From assembly GCA_951230915.1 (NCBI GenBank), contig OX579640.1, forward strand, positions 20,108,981-20,172,980: a stretch of DNA of 64,000 nucleotides. Direction: 5' to 3'. Each line of letters begins with the position of its first letter. The first letter of the stretch is position 1. The stretch comes from Antitrichia curtipendula (Eukaryota > Streptophyta > Bryopsida > Hypnales > Leucodontaceae). Below, piece after piece: positions 26,404-38,106 of this stretch. The notes below the pieces were generated by a model. It ran no database searches and was not told the DNA's origin. It saw only the letters and a program-made list of their open reading frames with translations. The position numbers were made by a program, and so were the translations under genes.

Positions 26404-29400
26404 TCAAGCTCGGACACTAGAAACATCACCGTGGAGAACCTGTTGCATCATAGAATTGATTTCATCTCTGTATTTCTTAATAATGAACCAGATTTCGGAA
26501 ATCTTCTCCCGGTTGCGCTTGATCATAAAGGCAATGCCTTCTTCGTACGTTTTCTTTCGTAGAGCTTCAATGGCCTTAACTTTGATATCCTCCTGTTCCG
26601 AGGTCCGCAAGAAAATGATGAGCTTGTGTATTTCATAGACAAATTGCAGCCTGCCTAGTTTTATAGCTTTTCTGAACAATTGTTATTGACCCCTCCTGGA
26701 AAATTGAAGGTGAACTGAAATTCAAACACTCAAAGGTTACAAAAATTAGCTTTTGAAGGTACCTCAATATCCATAGTGAGACCGTGTCCATCTTTTGAGG
26801 CTGTAATGCAATTGCTCATCACCTCTTTGTCGGATAAAAGCTGCACACTCAGAAGATTGAAAATTTAGTGTGTCAGAGACATCTTTGTGTAGAAGTGTTG
26901 ATTACTCGATCAAGTGTCCTAACGTACGCCAAAATGGATTCAGACACAATTGAGAGTGCATACCAATATAGCAACATCATTTAAATCTCCTTCGAGGTCA
27001 TCGCTATTGTATCTGTCGGCAATAGCTGCCGCAGTGACCGCAAGGGTTTCAGACCAATCGCCTTCTGACGCCCTCATTTGACCGAAGGTGAACAATAGTG
27101 TCAAGGTTGCAACAAACAATGGTAACATGACTATCGAATGTACAAGAAGATATAAGTAAATGCTTGTGTAACTTCAGGAAGAGGATATAAATCTGCAAAG
27201 AAATTTTTTCCTTGGTCAAGGGTTTCGTAAAATGTGTCTTCAAATTCATTCCACAATTTCTACATATCAATGCAATAGCACAATTAGAAACCTGAAAAGG
27301 GTGGAAAGGTTCAAATAACACCAACTAATCAAAACTAAAAACTGTGCATCATTACATCGCACCCCAGAAATTCACCAAGTTCAAAAAAATAAATGCCTTC
27401 AGAAATACTTTAGATGTACTAATAAGATTTCATCATCGAGATGTGAGATTAAATTTAATAGGAGAGCGTACATCGATTTCCCCATAGGTTTCGACTTCTG
27501 TCTCGAACAAGCTATCCAGAATGTCGTCTGTATCATTCAACAACTCTACCAGTTTCGGCTCCGCAGTGGTTCGATCTGCTCGACATTCTTGGAACACCTA
27601 CACAGATGCATTTTCATTGAAAGAGTCGCCAATATTCAAAGGGTAAACAAGACAATAGATTATACACAAAGAACCTGGAATATTTCCGAATTTGATAATG
27701 CGTTCTTCACATTTACAAACTATTAGTGAAATAATGGCACAACCAACTTGGACGCACAATTTTCTTTTTTTTATGTAGACCTCGAAGGAGTTCACGACCT
27801 TCACCATCTCGCCGTGCAAGAACGCCATTCACTGCTATTGTGTACAGGCGTCTCTCTTCTTGACGTTTGTTGTGAAGCTCAACAATCTTCGAGATCAGAT
27901 CATCTGCTGCATTCCGAAACTTTTGGCGATAGCTACAACACTTTGTTAAGGTAACAGCTAGCATATGCACTACAGTTTCTGTTTCATTAACTGAATTGCA
28001 ATATCTAATTAGTTCAGTACATGAATCACCACATTTCAATCATGACAGTCAATAAATCAAAGGATACGCATCTATTCCAGCATCAAGAAGTCCAGGAATC
28101 GTCAGAAGTTTGTCATTCTCAGGATCTTTTGCAAACATAAAATCGAAAAACTCGTTGATATTTGTCAGATGTGCCTCCTGCATACGAGTCGAAAAAGAAA
28201 GGAGTTCAATTCCATTTTATTCCATGTCAATTTTCACTGAGGAATAGTTCGCAAGATTGGTCACAAGTATCTCTGTTTTAGATCTTAGAAAATTATAATA
28301 AATCTTTAGTCTAGAAGAATTGGGCAGAACATGAACAGTTAGATGACAATCAAAGTTTGTACTGGTAACCACATCCATTTCAGACTTACAATGAACATTT
28401 TGTTTTCAGTCCTCTTTGCTCTGCGCGTGTTCCAGGCGATCGTATCTAATCTGTCCTTCTCACTATTTTCTGTCATCGCGTCTTGGTACGTCTCCCTTGC
28501 TTGCTTGATCTAAAACACCAAAGTGCACCTATTGTAAAATTTTCAATGAAACACCCGTGAGTTCAAGCCTAAGTTCTCAATGTTGTGCGCAATTCACTTA
28601 AGATTGGTGATGGGATAGAGACACATTCATTTGAAAGTAGACAGGCGGGGGAAGTCAAATTTACCAAGTCCGGAAAGCAAAAGTGATGATCGAGGTACAT
28701 CAAGTTTCGCATCCATGCTATCGTATAGAATCTATACTCCGGGTCCTGCGAAACTCTGTAACAAACGTTATCTCTATGTTGCAAATGGAATATCCAGGAA
28801 TAAATGTCATTAGGGAGACCACAACATCACCAGGTTCTATCGTGGACCCAACAAGAAGCCTATTGTCAATCTGCTTCAATATTGGCAAAAAAACGACAGA
28901 CCGGTGCTGACAAGGACATAACATGATTGCCCGCTCTAGAAAAATGGACGAGTATCACGTTAAAATTCATTGTCTTTCAAATCGAAAAGGTGTTCCGATA
29001 CAAGCTCTTCTAGACGAGAGCATCTCCATGCCTATGGTGGTAATATAGCCAGGACCTGCACGCACTCGGTTTCGGGTGCCAATGTCGAAATGATATACTC
29101 CAAATTTCATAACACAAGAGATTATGAATTATTACCTTGCAAAGGGGATTGCCTTCAAGACACAGTAACCGCAAGAAACGAAATTGTCGCAGATACGTAA
29201 CCTGCAGCGAACCATCCCTCATGTCAATCAGTGGTAAGGTTCTCTTCTTACACACGTATAGTGCTGATGGCAACAATGACCATAAGAAATCAGCATTTGA
29301 AATTGAATGCTAAAATTATGGCGTGCAGTGAAGTGCTTGACATAGATACGGCACTGCACCGTATACTTGTAGTAAGTTCAAAGGGAACTGATAAAGAATG

Positions 29401-30672
29401 ATTTGAGAATTTTCAAATAAGGGTCGAGCATGTTGTCCTAATCTTAATACTTGCAGGGGGGACTAAAAGACAAAGTGGAGATACAAGACATCCAATTTTC
29501 GGTCACGTACTTTATCCAAGTCTTTGATCTGATTGTTGCCAAGAGATAGAGACTGAATCTCTTCCAGCGCCTCGAGACCTTCAATCTGAGTAATCTTGTT
29601 GTTGTACAGTGACAGGTCTAGAAGCCCCGTCAACGCACTCAATCCCTCGATCTTCTCTATCTTGTTGAAAGAAAGATCTGCGGCCATCTTAGCCATCACT
29701 CATCCATGTATCATTTTCCATCCTGTATTTTACAAATCCAGAAGATATGGCATATAGAAGATTGTCAAATTCAAACTTCACCACATTGTAGCTGCATTGA
29801 CAGTCAATGCATAACGAAACACATCATGTCTTCTACATTTAATCTATTTCTGTTAACCCTTTTCCACGATAGGTATCACCAGTTTGATAGTTTCGGGTAC
29901 GTAAAATGCATACCAAGCTCTGTAAGAGTGACGAGATGGTTGAGGTTCTCGATCTTTGTGATACTGTTGTTGTCCAGCTGCAGCTTCGTGAGGCGGTCCA
30001 GGCCAACAAGGTAATCAATATTCTTAATTCCTGCATCGCATGTACAAATGCATTAGTCGCTCTCTATTTCTATCTCTCTCGCGCGCACGCATTTAGGAAC
30101 CGAAATTCCATAAAGCCACATCCAAACCCTAGCCAGCCGTGCCTATTTTTCGATCACAAGTCAGGCCATCACCAACAGCTAAAAAGAATTCTCTTAAAAG
30201 AAAAAAGATCAAAAGAAATAATGCTTCCATGTCTCTCTAAGTCACTCATGCTTCAATCCAATCTATTTTTTTATTCAATTGTTGTGTAAATTTTTGAATA
30301 AACTATTTGCAATACAAAGAAGTTTGAGCCTCGCCGCCGGCAGCAGCTGCGGAACTGACAGCAATCCAAATTGAAAAAAAGACTGAAGAGGAAAGGTGAA
30401 ACCTCGATAGGAAAAATTAAGCCAATGAATCTCCTTCACGGGAAGCACTTTCTTGCGCTCCTCGATTCCTTCATTCGCAATGCCTTTGATCTTCATTCAC
30501 AATGCCACAATCAATGTCACCATCCTCTCCTGTCCATCATTCTCAAATTCCGCAACAGGAGAAAGCGACATGATGGAATTGAACACACGGTAAGAGGAAA
30601 ATAAGTAAATAAATAAATAAAAACCTGAATGGCAGAGCGAAGAAGCTCGGTGGTGATGGCTTTCCCTTCCAT
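26404..30672 (-). CDS. DRC3: Dynein regulatory complex subunit 3 (LRRC48-like)
   Basis: Fourteen exons on the minus strand: 30672-30625, 30490-30403, 30030-29914, 29677-29511, 29201-29136, 28745-28665, 28509-28390, 28177-28068, 27932-27781, 27587-27472, 27259-27144, 27072-26964, 26840-26763, 26622-26404. They keep frame and give 528 residues; human DRC3 has 523. The N-terminal third has SDS22-type leucine-rich repeats ([44 protein letters not shown]) and an LRR cap ([12 protein letters not shown]). The rest is helical and charged, as in the family. DRC3 belongs to the nexin-dynein regulatory complex linking axonemal doublets, so it implies motile cilia. Least certain are the exon 9/10 junction, the 71 bp intron between exons 11 and 12, and the start of exon 14. 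No internal stop is seen. Confidence 0.9.
27933..28067 (-). other. DRC3: U12-type (minor spliceosome) intron within DRC3
   Basis: Read on the minus strand, the intron between exons 8 and 9 begins GTATCCTTTG, an exact fit to the U12 5' splice site (RTATCCTTT). Near the 3' end TACCTTAAC matches the U12 branch site (TTCCTTAAC) in all but one base, with the branch adenosine about 13 nt before the terminal AG, the distance expected for U12 introns. The phase-2 junction GC|C restores the family sequence DAGIDA-YRQKF. The other introns in the window have ordinary U2-type donors. Confidence 0.82.
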
Positions 30673-32784
30673 CTCGCAGCTTCAAGCGTGCACTACAATC
30701 GGCCGTCGGTGATCAATGCAGACCTGCAATTGCTCGAAGGTAAACCAGCCTATGACAGGCAGAAGAACCATCACAGACACCCAGGGAATGACCTGTTACA
30801 GTCTTGCATCAACATATGACAGCCTTTTTTTTTTAAATTTGAGGTTTGGGCTGCATTAGGTTGAGTTAGTGGTCACAATTAATGTCTTCGATGATGGTGA
30901 TGGAGTGATTAGTGATTGCAATAAGAACTTCCACCTTTTGAGTTTAAAATTCATCACAAGAAGTGACTTTTTTTATCTTTGTGTTGTGGCCATGTTAGGA
31001 AATATTGTGACTGCTTTAGGTGAGGAAGGTGACTCCTCTCGAAGGTTACACCTTTTGTTGATTTTGGGGTAGTGTAGAGACTCTATTGGGTCAATTAAGC
31101 AACACACTTCAAAATTTCACAACAAATTTATACTTTGTTGGGAAAATAGATTTCAATCGCTCTCCCCATTTCTCAGAATTATCTTTATCTGGAAAAAAAT
31201 TTAAAAAATTTCAACAATGCCAATAGGACAAACTAGTCATTCTATCTATCTCTTCCACCATTGCCAAAATTCAATGCTTCTCTTTGTCTTCATCCATGGT
31301 ATGCATTCATCTATTTATATTTTGAATTCATTTGTCAATGTAAATTCATCTAGGGGCAACAAAATTCCCTCCAAAAGGAATGAATTTCATACTAGTCACC
31401 TCAACATGTTCAACAAATTTTGGGAATTGGAAACTTAAAGGTAGACACTCCAAAAATTGCCATTTTTTTGCTAATGTGCCTATTTCCTACTATTAGACTT
31501 GTCAAATTTTCATGTTTTCTTGTTAGCAAGTGAAGGAGGTTCCAATGCACCAAAGAACACAACATTTGGATATTGTATGCAAAAGTTATGAAGGGTCAAA
31601 GTTTTTTTGATAGAAGTTTTGAAATTGCTTCATCCATATAAATACTATACATATTAATTTTGGAGATTTACATAGAGTAATGATGATGGTCTTGGGTTAG
31701 TCGCACATTTCAAGGGGCCCACCTTACTCCTTGTAAGAAGGTAAGCTTTTCACTTCAATGATGTTTATTGAATTTGTTCAATCAACAAATCACTTCTCAC
31801 CCCTTCACAATTTTTTGGAAAATAAAACTTTCTATTTGACTAGATTGTCATTATACAGTGAACACCATTCATCCATGCATTGAGAATGCCAACAATATGG
31901 CAAAGCCTGGATTATTAGTCTTCTTGGCTAAAACTCCATAAAAAACCAAGCTAGACTCTTGCTACTCCATTTTCACATCATCTTTTTGTGCATCTTGTAA
32001 TTGGCTGATATCTAATTGGAAAGTTACTTGAAATGTAGTTTAATAGCTAATTCAAGGTACTAAAGTCACAACAAACAATTGAAGGAGTACAACAAATCAA
32101 CAAATAACTACATTGAGGGCAAATGAATTATTGTTTCTACATTTCTTGGTCAATATTGCAAGCTCTGCTAGGATGAATGAATGATGCAATGAACAATGCA
32201 TTTAAGAATCCATTTCTCGTATTTGATTTTTGAATATTGAAATATATATCATAGCAACTACTTCAAGTGCTTTGCTTAGAGTTTCAATACCATCACGAAG
32301 ACTTTTATGCTCAACATTCTAGATTAATACCTTTAAAAGATCTAGGAAATCAATTTGTGGTTGCAACATGTCTATTTTGATATATATTTGACATAGAAGG
32401 TGTATAGATTGAAGTATACAATGGTAAAAAAAAATTGTCCTATGCTGAGACAGATCTAATTACGCAATTTGGATCATATATGCACCACCCCCTCATGTTT
32501 GAGAAAGTTAACTATTACATGGTTAAAATGCCCATTTCTTAGTCATTTGACCTAAACTCCGTGTGAGAGTGTAAAAATTGAACTGTCAGATTTCTATCCT
32601 CGTGTCAGGAATGATCCTAACGATCTTCAAGTATACACAATAAACTGTACACCTCACTCACCTCAATAAATATCACCAGCAACTAATTGGCTAGATGGCA
32701 GCTCCCAAGTCACTGCGCTGGAAGTCATGTTAACAATACTCTGCTCAAGTGAATGGCATTACCGTGAGAATAACTTCCAGGCAA
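30673..32784. other. Spacer between RBM48 and DRC3
   Basis: About 2.1 kb separating two genes on the same strand. The first 150 bases upstream of DRC3 are GC-richer and presumably promoter and leader; no specific element was recognised. The remainder is AT-rich with no supported gene. Confidence 0.45.
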
Positions 32785-35029
32785 TCAAATTCTTCTTCGG
32801 TTGTCAAGCCGGCTCTTTTTAGGAGCAATTTGGGGAACCTTCAATTGTTCAGGAGCGGTATCAGCAGGACGTTTCTGCCGAATCCCGGCTTGCTGTACTG
32901 CTGGTACGCTTACAGCAGATATCTGCCAATGAAGGAAAAAAACATTATTACCTCAATATAGTGGCAAGGTTGAAAATTGAACTGTACTTCAGTCGTAATT
33001 GACTCACATGAAAGCATAAGCTAATAAGAGATGTCTAGAAAATAACAAACCTTGTCAAGCTTCTGCCGGACTGCTTGCACCGTTGCATCCAAAGAGGAAT
33101 CCCCGTAGTGCTGCACAACAAAATGAATTCGGCTTAGATGCTATGTCAAACAGGTGAAATTTAGTACCAGATAGGAGAGAAAGTAAAAGTGTTGGGCAAC
33201 CTACCTCATGTGACGCCTTATATCTAACATCTGGCTGTGGTTGGGGAGGTTGAGGAACAGGTCGAAGTTCATATACTCCCCTATTTCTGCAAGTATGTAA
33301 AACATCATCAGACTCTTGTGATCACCCCCCAAGAGAAAATGTAGAATACGGACCGCACAGTTATGCAAGGGTTCAAGTCGAGAGTTGATGATGCAGCCGT
33401 ACAGCACCTCTTGACAATAGATACACAGAAAGTTAATTGGTAAATAGAGTGGCCAGTTAGATACCGTACCCGACTGGCACTGGAACGACTTCCTGTACCC
33501 TGTCTTCTGACTCTGGCTCAAATCCTTCAAGTAAAGGATCCCTAGGACCTTGTTGCCGCTCCTGCCTCTCCTCTTGCTTATGAATAGCTGCAAAACGCAA
33601 GTTTCGGCCCGTTAGTCCTGCCGAAGACTTCGGTGAGGACTGTGATGTTATGCTTTTGCTCACAGAAAGTTATATATTCATACATTCGACGAGTCCTGAA
33701 ACTACGTATTACTTCGATCTACATGAAATTATGAAGAAAATACTGTGCCATGTCTATGAATGCAAAACCGTGCTTTGAATTTATTGATGGAGCAAGCAGA
33801 AGATGGAAAAGAAATCACTTTTTAGCCTGTTCATGACAGTTCTCCTCCGATCTTCGAGTTTGGCCACAGTGTCTTGCACATTCTCGAAATTAGGAGCATA
33901 TGTGACTTGCAACAAGTTTCCCAAAAATGGATAGTCGTCCAGCTTTCTCTTGGCGAACCTTCCATTGACACGAAATTTCAATCGTCTCAGACGGAAGACC
34001 TTGCAATATGCAATATTGAAATGAGATAATTCTCTGAAGACAGCAACATAATTATCACCATATCGCAGCAGCGGAAAGAAAACTAAGTCGAGCGAAGTGA
34101 GAGAAGTATCCTACCGAGCATTTGATATCGACGAGAATTTGATCCAGTAAACATCCGTAAACTCCTCACACTCCTCCTCGTCCATAAGCCTGTACCTGTT
34201 AAAAACGTCCTCCGAAATTATAAAACTACCAAATGACCTCTACATCCAACAACGAGCCTGATCAACAAACTCTTTCCTCTCGCACGAGTTATTGGAGCTA
34301 TCTCTTACGAAACATATGCAAATGGTATCATAAATTGCATCACAAACGAACACAGAAACGAGATCAAAACCTCCATCAAAGATTACTACACCCGACCTCC
34401 TTAATACCACCTCTTCTGTTTTTTCACCAAACCCTAGATAAGGAACAGGGATACCAATTCAAAACTCACTCTTTACCACCACTATCATACTATGTTATGA
34501 CCAAAAAGATGCATACAAATGTAACAATAGAGTACGTATGAGCGAAAACAGGGTTCAAGACCACATTTCCGCTGACCCAAGCACTTCTTCAATGTCACTA
34601 TTACATACAACAGCTGTCACATTGTAGCAAAACCCGATGTCATCACGTGCAATTTCTGCCACTAAAGAGATCTAGCTGGATTTGGAGGTTGAGAGAACAT
34701 ACTCCTCGATCGGACCATACAACGCAAAGAGCTTCACAAGCTCATCGACGCATCCCAACGCTGGGACGTTCCTCACTATCAAATATCTGCAAAGTTATAT
34801 CCAAATTCACAACTCATGCTGTTGAATCTGCACGGGAAAAAGAAATACTGAAAGCATTCTCTCCACGGCATGAAAGCATGAAAGTTTTTTCTCCACGGCA
34901 AGTTGATTCAATCAGAAATCGCAAGAAGTTTGGAAAGTTCAAGCACTAACCGAACCTGGACTCTTGGCAAACAGTGTAGACCTTCACTTCTCTTGAACGG
35001 CGGCCCGTTCGATACTCTGGTTTCTCCAT
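32785..35029 (-). CDS. RBM48: RNA-binding protein 48, minor-spliceosome factor
   Basis: Eight exons on the minus strand: 35029-34956, 34786-34703, 34195-34115, 33958-33819, 33617-33470, 33286-33205, 33110-33051, 32922-32785. They stay in frame to give 268 residues. An RRM-like domain spans about 25-102: YLIVRNVPALG (RNP2-like), EEYRLMDEEECEEFTDVYW, IKFSSISNARFAKRKLDD, then GNLLQVTYAP, all close to the RBM48 family. A proline/glutamine-rich linker (PVPQPPQPQP) follows, then ATVQAVRQKLDK and a C-terminal RRRI before the stop, the same ending as human RBM48. RBM48 partners ARMC7 and is needed for U12 intron splicing in plants and animals. It is shorter than human (367), as expected in plants. 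The exon 4/5 junction is the least certain; it was chosen because it keeps phase. Confidence 0.9.
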
Positions 35030-35582
35030 CGCCCTGCGTGTCCAGTGCAGAGTCCTCTCCACCTCAAACTGAACTACATTTAAACCCAGGTCCCTGTGAT
35101 AGCCAGATAATCACTATCGAAGGGTGCCTATAATGGAATTAGGGTTTAGGTAGATCACTCCAAGCATGCCTCCAAACAAACGCAGCTGCATGAACGTAAG
35201 GATACAAAATCAGACGGAGTTTGATAAATTGACCGTCACGTATTCAAAGCTTGAAGGGGTTCACGCAACTGTGAACCTTATTCATAGCCACGATCTGAGT
35301 GGAGTGTTCTCCTTCACTTACAATTATTTCCAATACACAGCGACTGAATCTTTGGGATCATTCTCGGTCAGATAGAAACACAGTTTCAAGTGCGATCACA
35401 ACGACATGGGACGAAATTCTGCTAGTTTGTGAACAAAAATACTCCTACGAATTCTACAAATTCAGATCATTCAGGAGATTTTCGAAGAAGACAGAGCTTC
35501 TCAAGTCAAGCTTTCTATTGTACAAAACCCTAATGGGATAAGGCGAGTCTACGTTTACTTTCGACGTGGCAAACAAACATTA

Positions 35583-35739
35583 AGGTAAACTACCCCATTA
35601 TGGACAGAATGGGAGCAAGCCCCATTGTGCGCAAAAATGTAATGGTGGTGTACATTCAAGTTCTGAAATGTACACCATTATCATAGTTTAGTCCACAATG
35701 GGCTTGCTCCCATTTTGTCCGTAATGGGATAGTTTACCT
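35583..35739. mobile_element. 157 bp MITE-like inverted repeat
   Basis: AGGTAAACTACCCCATTATG at the left pairs with its near-perfect inverse at the right (CGTAATGGGATAGTTTACCT). Pairing continues inward through AATGGGAGCAAGCCC...GGGCTTGCTCCCATT, so most of the element folds into one hairpin. An inner pair TGGTGTACATT / AATGTACACCA closes the loop. No certain target duplication was seen. It lies about 550 bp upstream of the RBM48 start. Confidence 0.8.
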
Positions 35740-37743
35740 CATAGCATCCCCGCACCAATTCTTCCCTATCCTTGAACATGGAGCAGATAAGGTAGTTTGC
35801 TTTGAAAGCGACCATTTAAGTGTTGGTGTGCCTTTTCTATGAGTTTCCTTGGAGAAAAAAAATTTAGCTCATTTTTCAAAGAAAGAAAAATAGATACGGA
35901 ACGTAACATGATTGGTTTCATATTTTTAGAAGTATTATTGAATTACTTATGAATTTTCAAAGGTTTGTGTCAAAAGCATCAATTTGTGATTGTAGGTCTT
36001 CCAAAATCCTTGCACTTGCAACTTGTAAAGAGATGTGAGAAAACCAAAGAGAATGACTAACCTCATATCCATTTTAAAGCTAATTATAAGGTCAATTTGA
36101 AAAAGACAATCATTTTTAGAACAAACTACCTTATGAGGATAGAGAATGTTTAATGTTGTTGTATAAAAAAAGGTACAAGGTAGACAAACCTATTACCATC
36201 CTGATTCACAATCTAATTATCTTGGGGTCAACTCCAAGAGGTGTGTGTGCTTGTTTCACAAATCATAATTTTTAGAGGTGTGCGCTTATTTCATGAACTA
36301 AATCCAAGTGGTCTGCCTTGAAATTACAAAACCACTCATAGAACGGAATAATAAATGTCTTATACAATATATAACCACCTTTCTATGTATCCAATGGTAC
36401 TTAAGTACACCTCATTAAAGGATTGACACGTTATCCCTTTTTGGCATTAATGTGGTGATTTTGTGAAAAATGAATGGCTCTAGATTTTTTTCTAAACAAA
36501 ATTGGAGTCAAAAGCAGGATGAAGGAATGGGCACCAAACAGAACTAGGCTACTCTCTTATAAAAAGATGATTTCAAGTTCTCTATATGAACTTCGTTTTG
36601 CCAAGTGAGCCTTTTTTTTATTTATTTTTTAGAATGCAAGACCTTGGTAGGAAGTTTTCTTTCCTATCTACATAAATTTTATCTAGATAGGGATCTAGGG
36701 GAGAACACTCTTTGTAATTTAAAGTATACACCTGAGTTAAGAGGATATTTGATGTGGGGCTATTTACCTTCATTATTGCATTTCAAATTATTGTATTTTT
36801 GGTTAAAAAGCTACAAGGAGCATATTTTTAATCCCCTATGGTTTTTATAAATTCATTCAAACATTCTTTTAAGTGGAGCTATCTTATATATATAATTTAA
36901 GTGTCCAATTATTTCCCGCCTCCACCCTTCTTTACAAAATTTTCCTTCCATCTACTATATACATCTATAGAGGATACCAATAACAAACAATTCTATTCAA
37001 GTGTCATTGACCAAATGGTAGTTTTTAACCTTAAAGGTCAATTGTTTATTGACTAAACAATCAAAAATTTGGATAGGTTCCTATGAAGTTCATTTTAGTT
37101 GAATGTTCACAAAATTTTGACACAAGGTGTGAACATGTACCTCCTTAGTAGGAATATCCATTTTTTTTTGGATGCCCAAATCAAAAGTAATGTTGCCTTG
37201 AACTTTTTTGGCACCTAGGACAATTTTGGCATCTTTCGCAAAAAAACTCATCAACTTTTGGAAATTTGGTATGTATATATTTAATAAAATAAGGCACACA
37301 ATTGTAAAGAAAATTGAAAATATAGTTATCAAATTGCATTCTAAGAGGAGTTGAACTTTGTTAACTATATTGGGGTAGCTTCAAGAAAAAACATTTTTTT
37401 CTAACTTCATGCCTATTATCTTGCAATCTGTGAAGTCAAAAATCTTGAAATTTTTCCCACGTATTCCAAATTGTTTGTCTCTAACTTCTTACCTTCTGGA
37501 TTTCAAATAAAAACTTTCTTCATTGCACAAGAAATCATCAAAAAATGACTAGTATATTACCAATGCACTTAACCTCCTTGCATTACAAGGTGATTCAGAT
37601 TAAACTAGAGCCCATATTTTCTTCTAAAATTTTTCTTGAGTAAACCGAACATCCTATACTTATGAATGGTTAAAATCCTCATTATTTTGTAGATAAAAAT
37701 TTTAGTTAAAGAGGGGCTCAAAGTTTGTTGACCTTGTTTCTTA
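35740..37743. other. Intergenic, AT-rich
   Basis: No gene seen. Part of 37,380-37,500 (cytosine-poor, with the words ATCTTGCAATCTGTG and AATTTTTCCCAC) loosely resembles the interior of the TTAA elements and may be an eroded piece. Confidence 0.4.
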
Positions 37744-37898
37744 CACTACAAGAAAAAGGTGTATTTTAAATATAGTCTTAGCAGTATAGTCCTAAAAATA
37801 ATGATCATTTAGTAGATTTTAGTAAAATTTTACTAAAAATTTCCTAAAAGGTCATTAATTTTAGGACTATACTTAAAAGATACCTTTCTCTTGTAGTG
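37744..37898. mobile_element. 155 bp CACTA-like miniature element
   Basis: The left end CACTACAAGAAAAAGGTGTA and the right end TACCTTTCTCTTGTAGTG are inverted repeats, and pairing extends inward through TATAGTC / GGACTATA. It starts and ends with CACTA/TAGTG. Flanking triplets are TTA and TCA, which match at two of three bases, so the target duplication is imperfect. Confidence 0.78.
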
Positions 37899-38030
37899 TC
37901 AAGAATGAAGAAAATGTTTTTTTCTCACTTTAAACGTTATAATCTTTCAATCTATGTGGTCAAATGGGCTGAAATTTTTTCTACACTTTGCCTTACTTGT
38001 TTAATATACTTTTTAATGTTTGGATTTCAA

Positions 38031-38037
<7 letters not shown>

Positions 38038-38102
<65 letters not shown>
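38038..38102. repeat. (AT)n microsatellite
   Basis: An uninterrupted run of more than 30 AT units. Confidence 0.97.
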
Positions 38103-38106
<4 letters not shown>

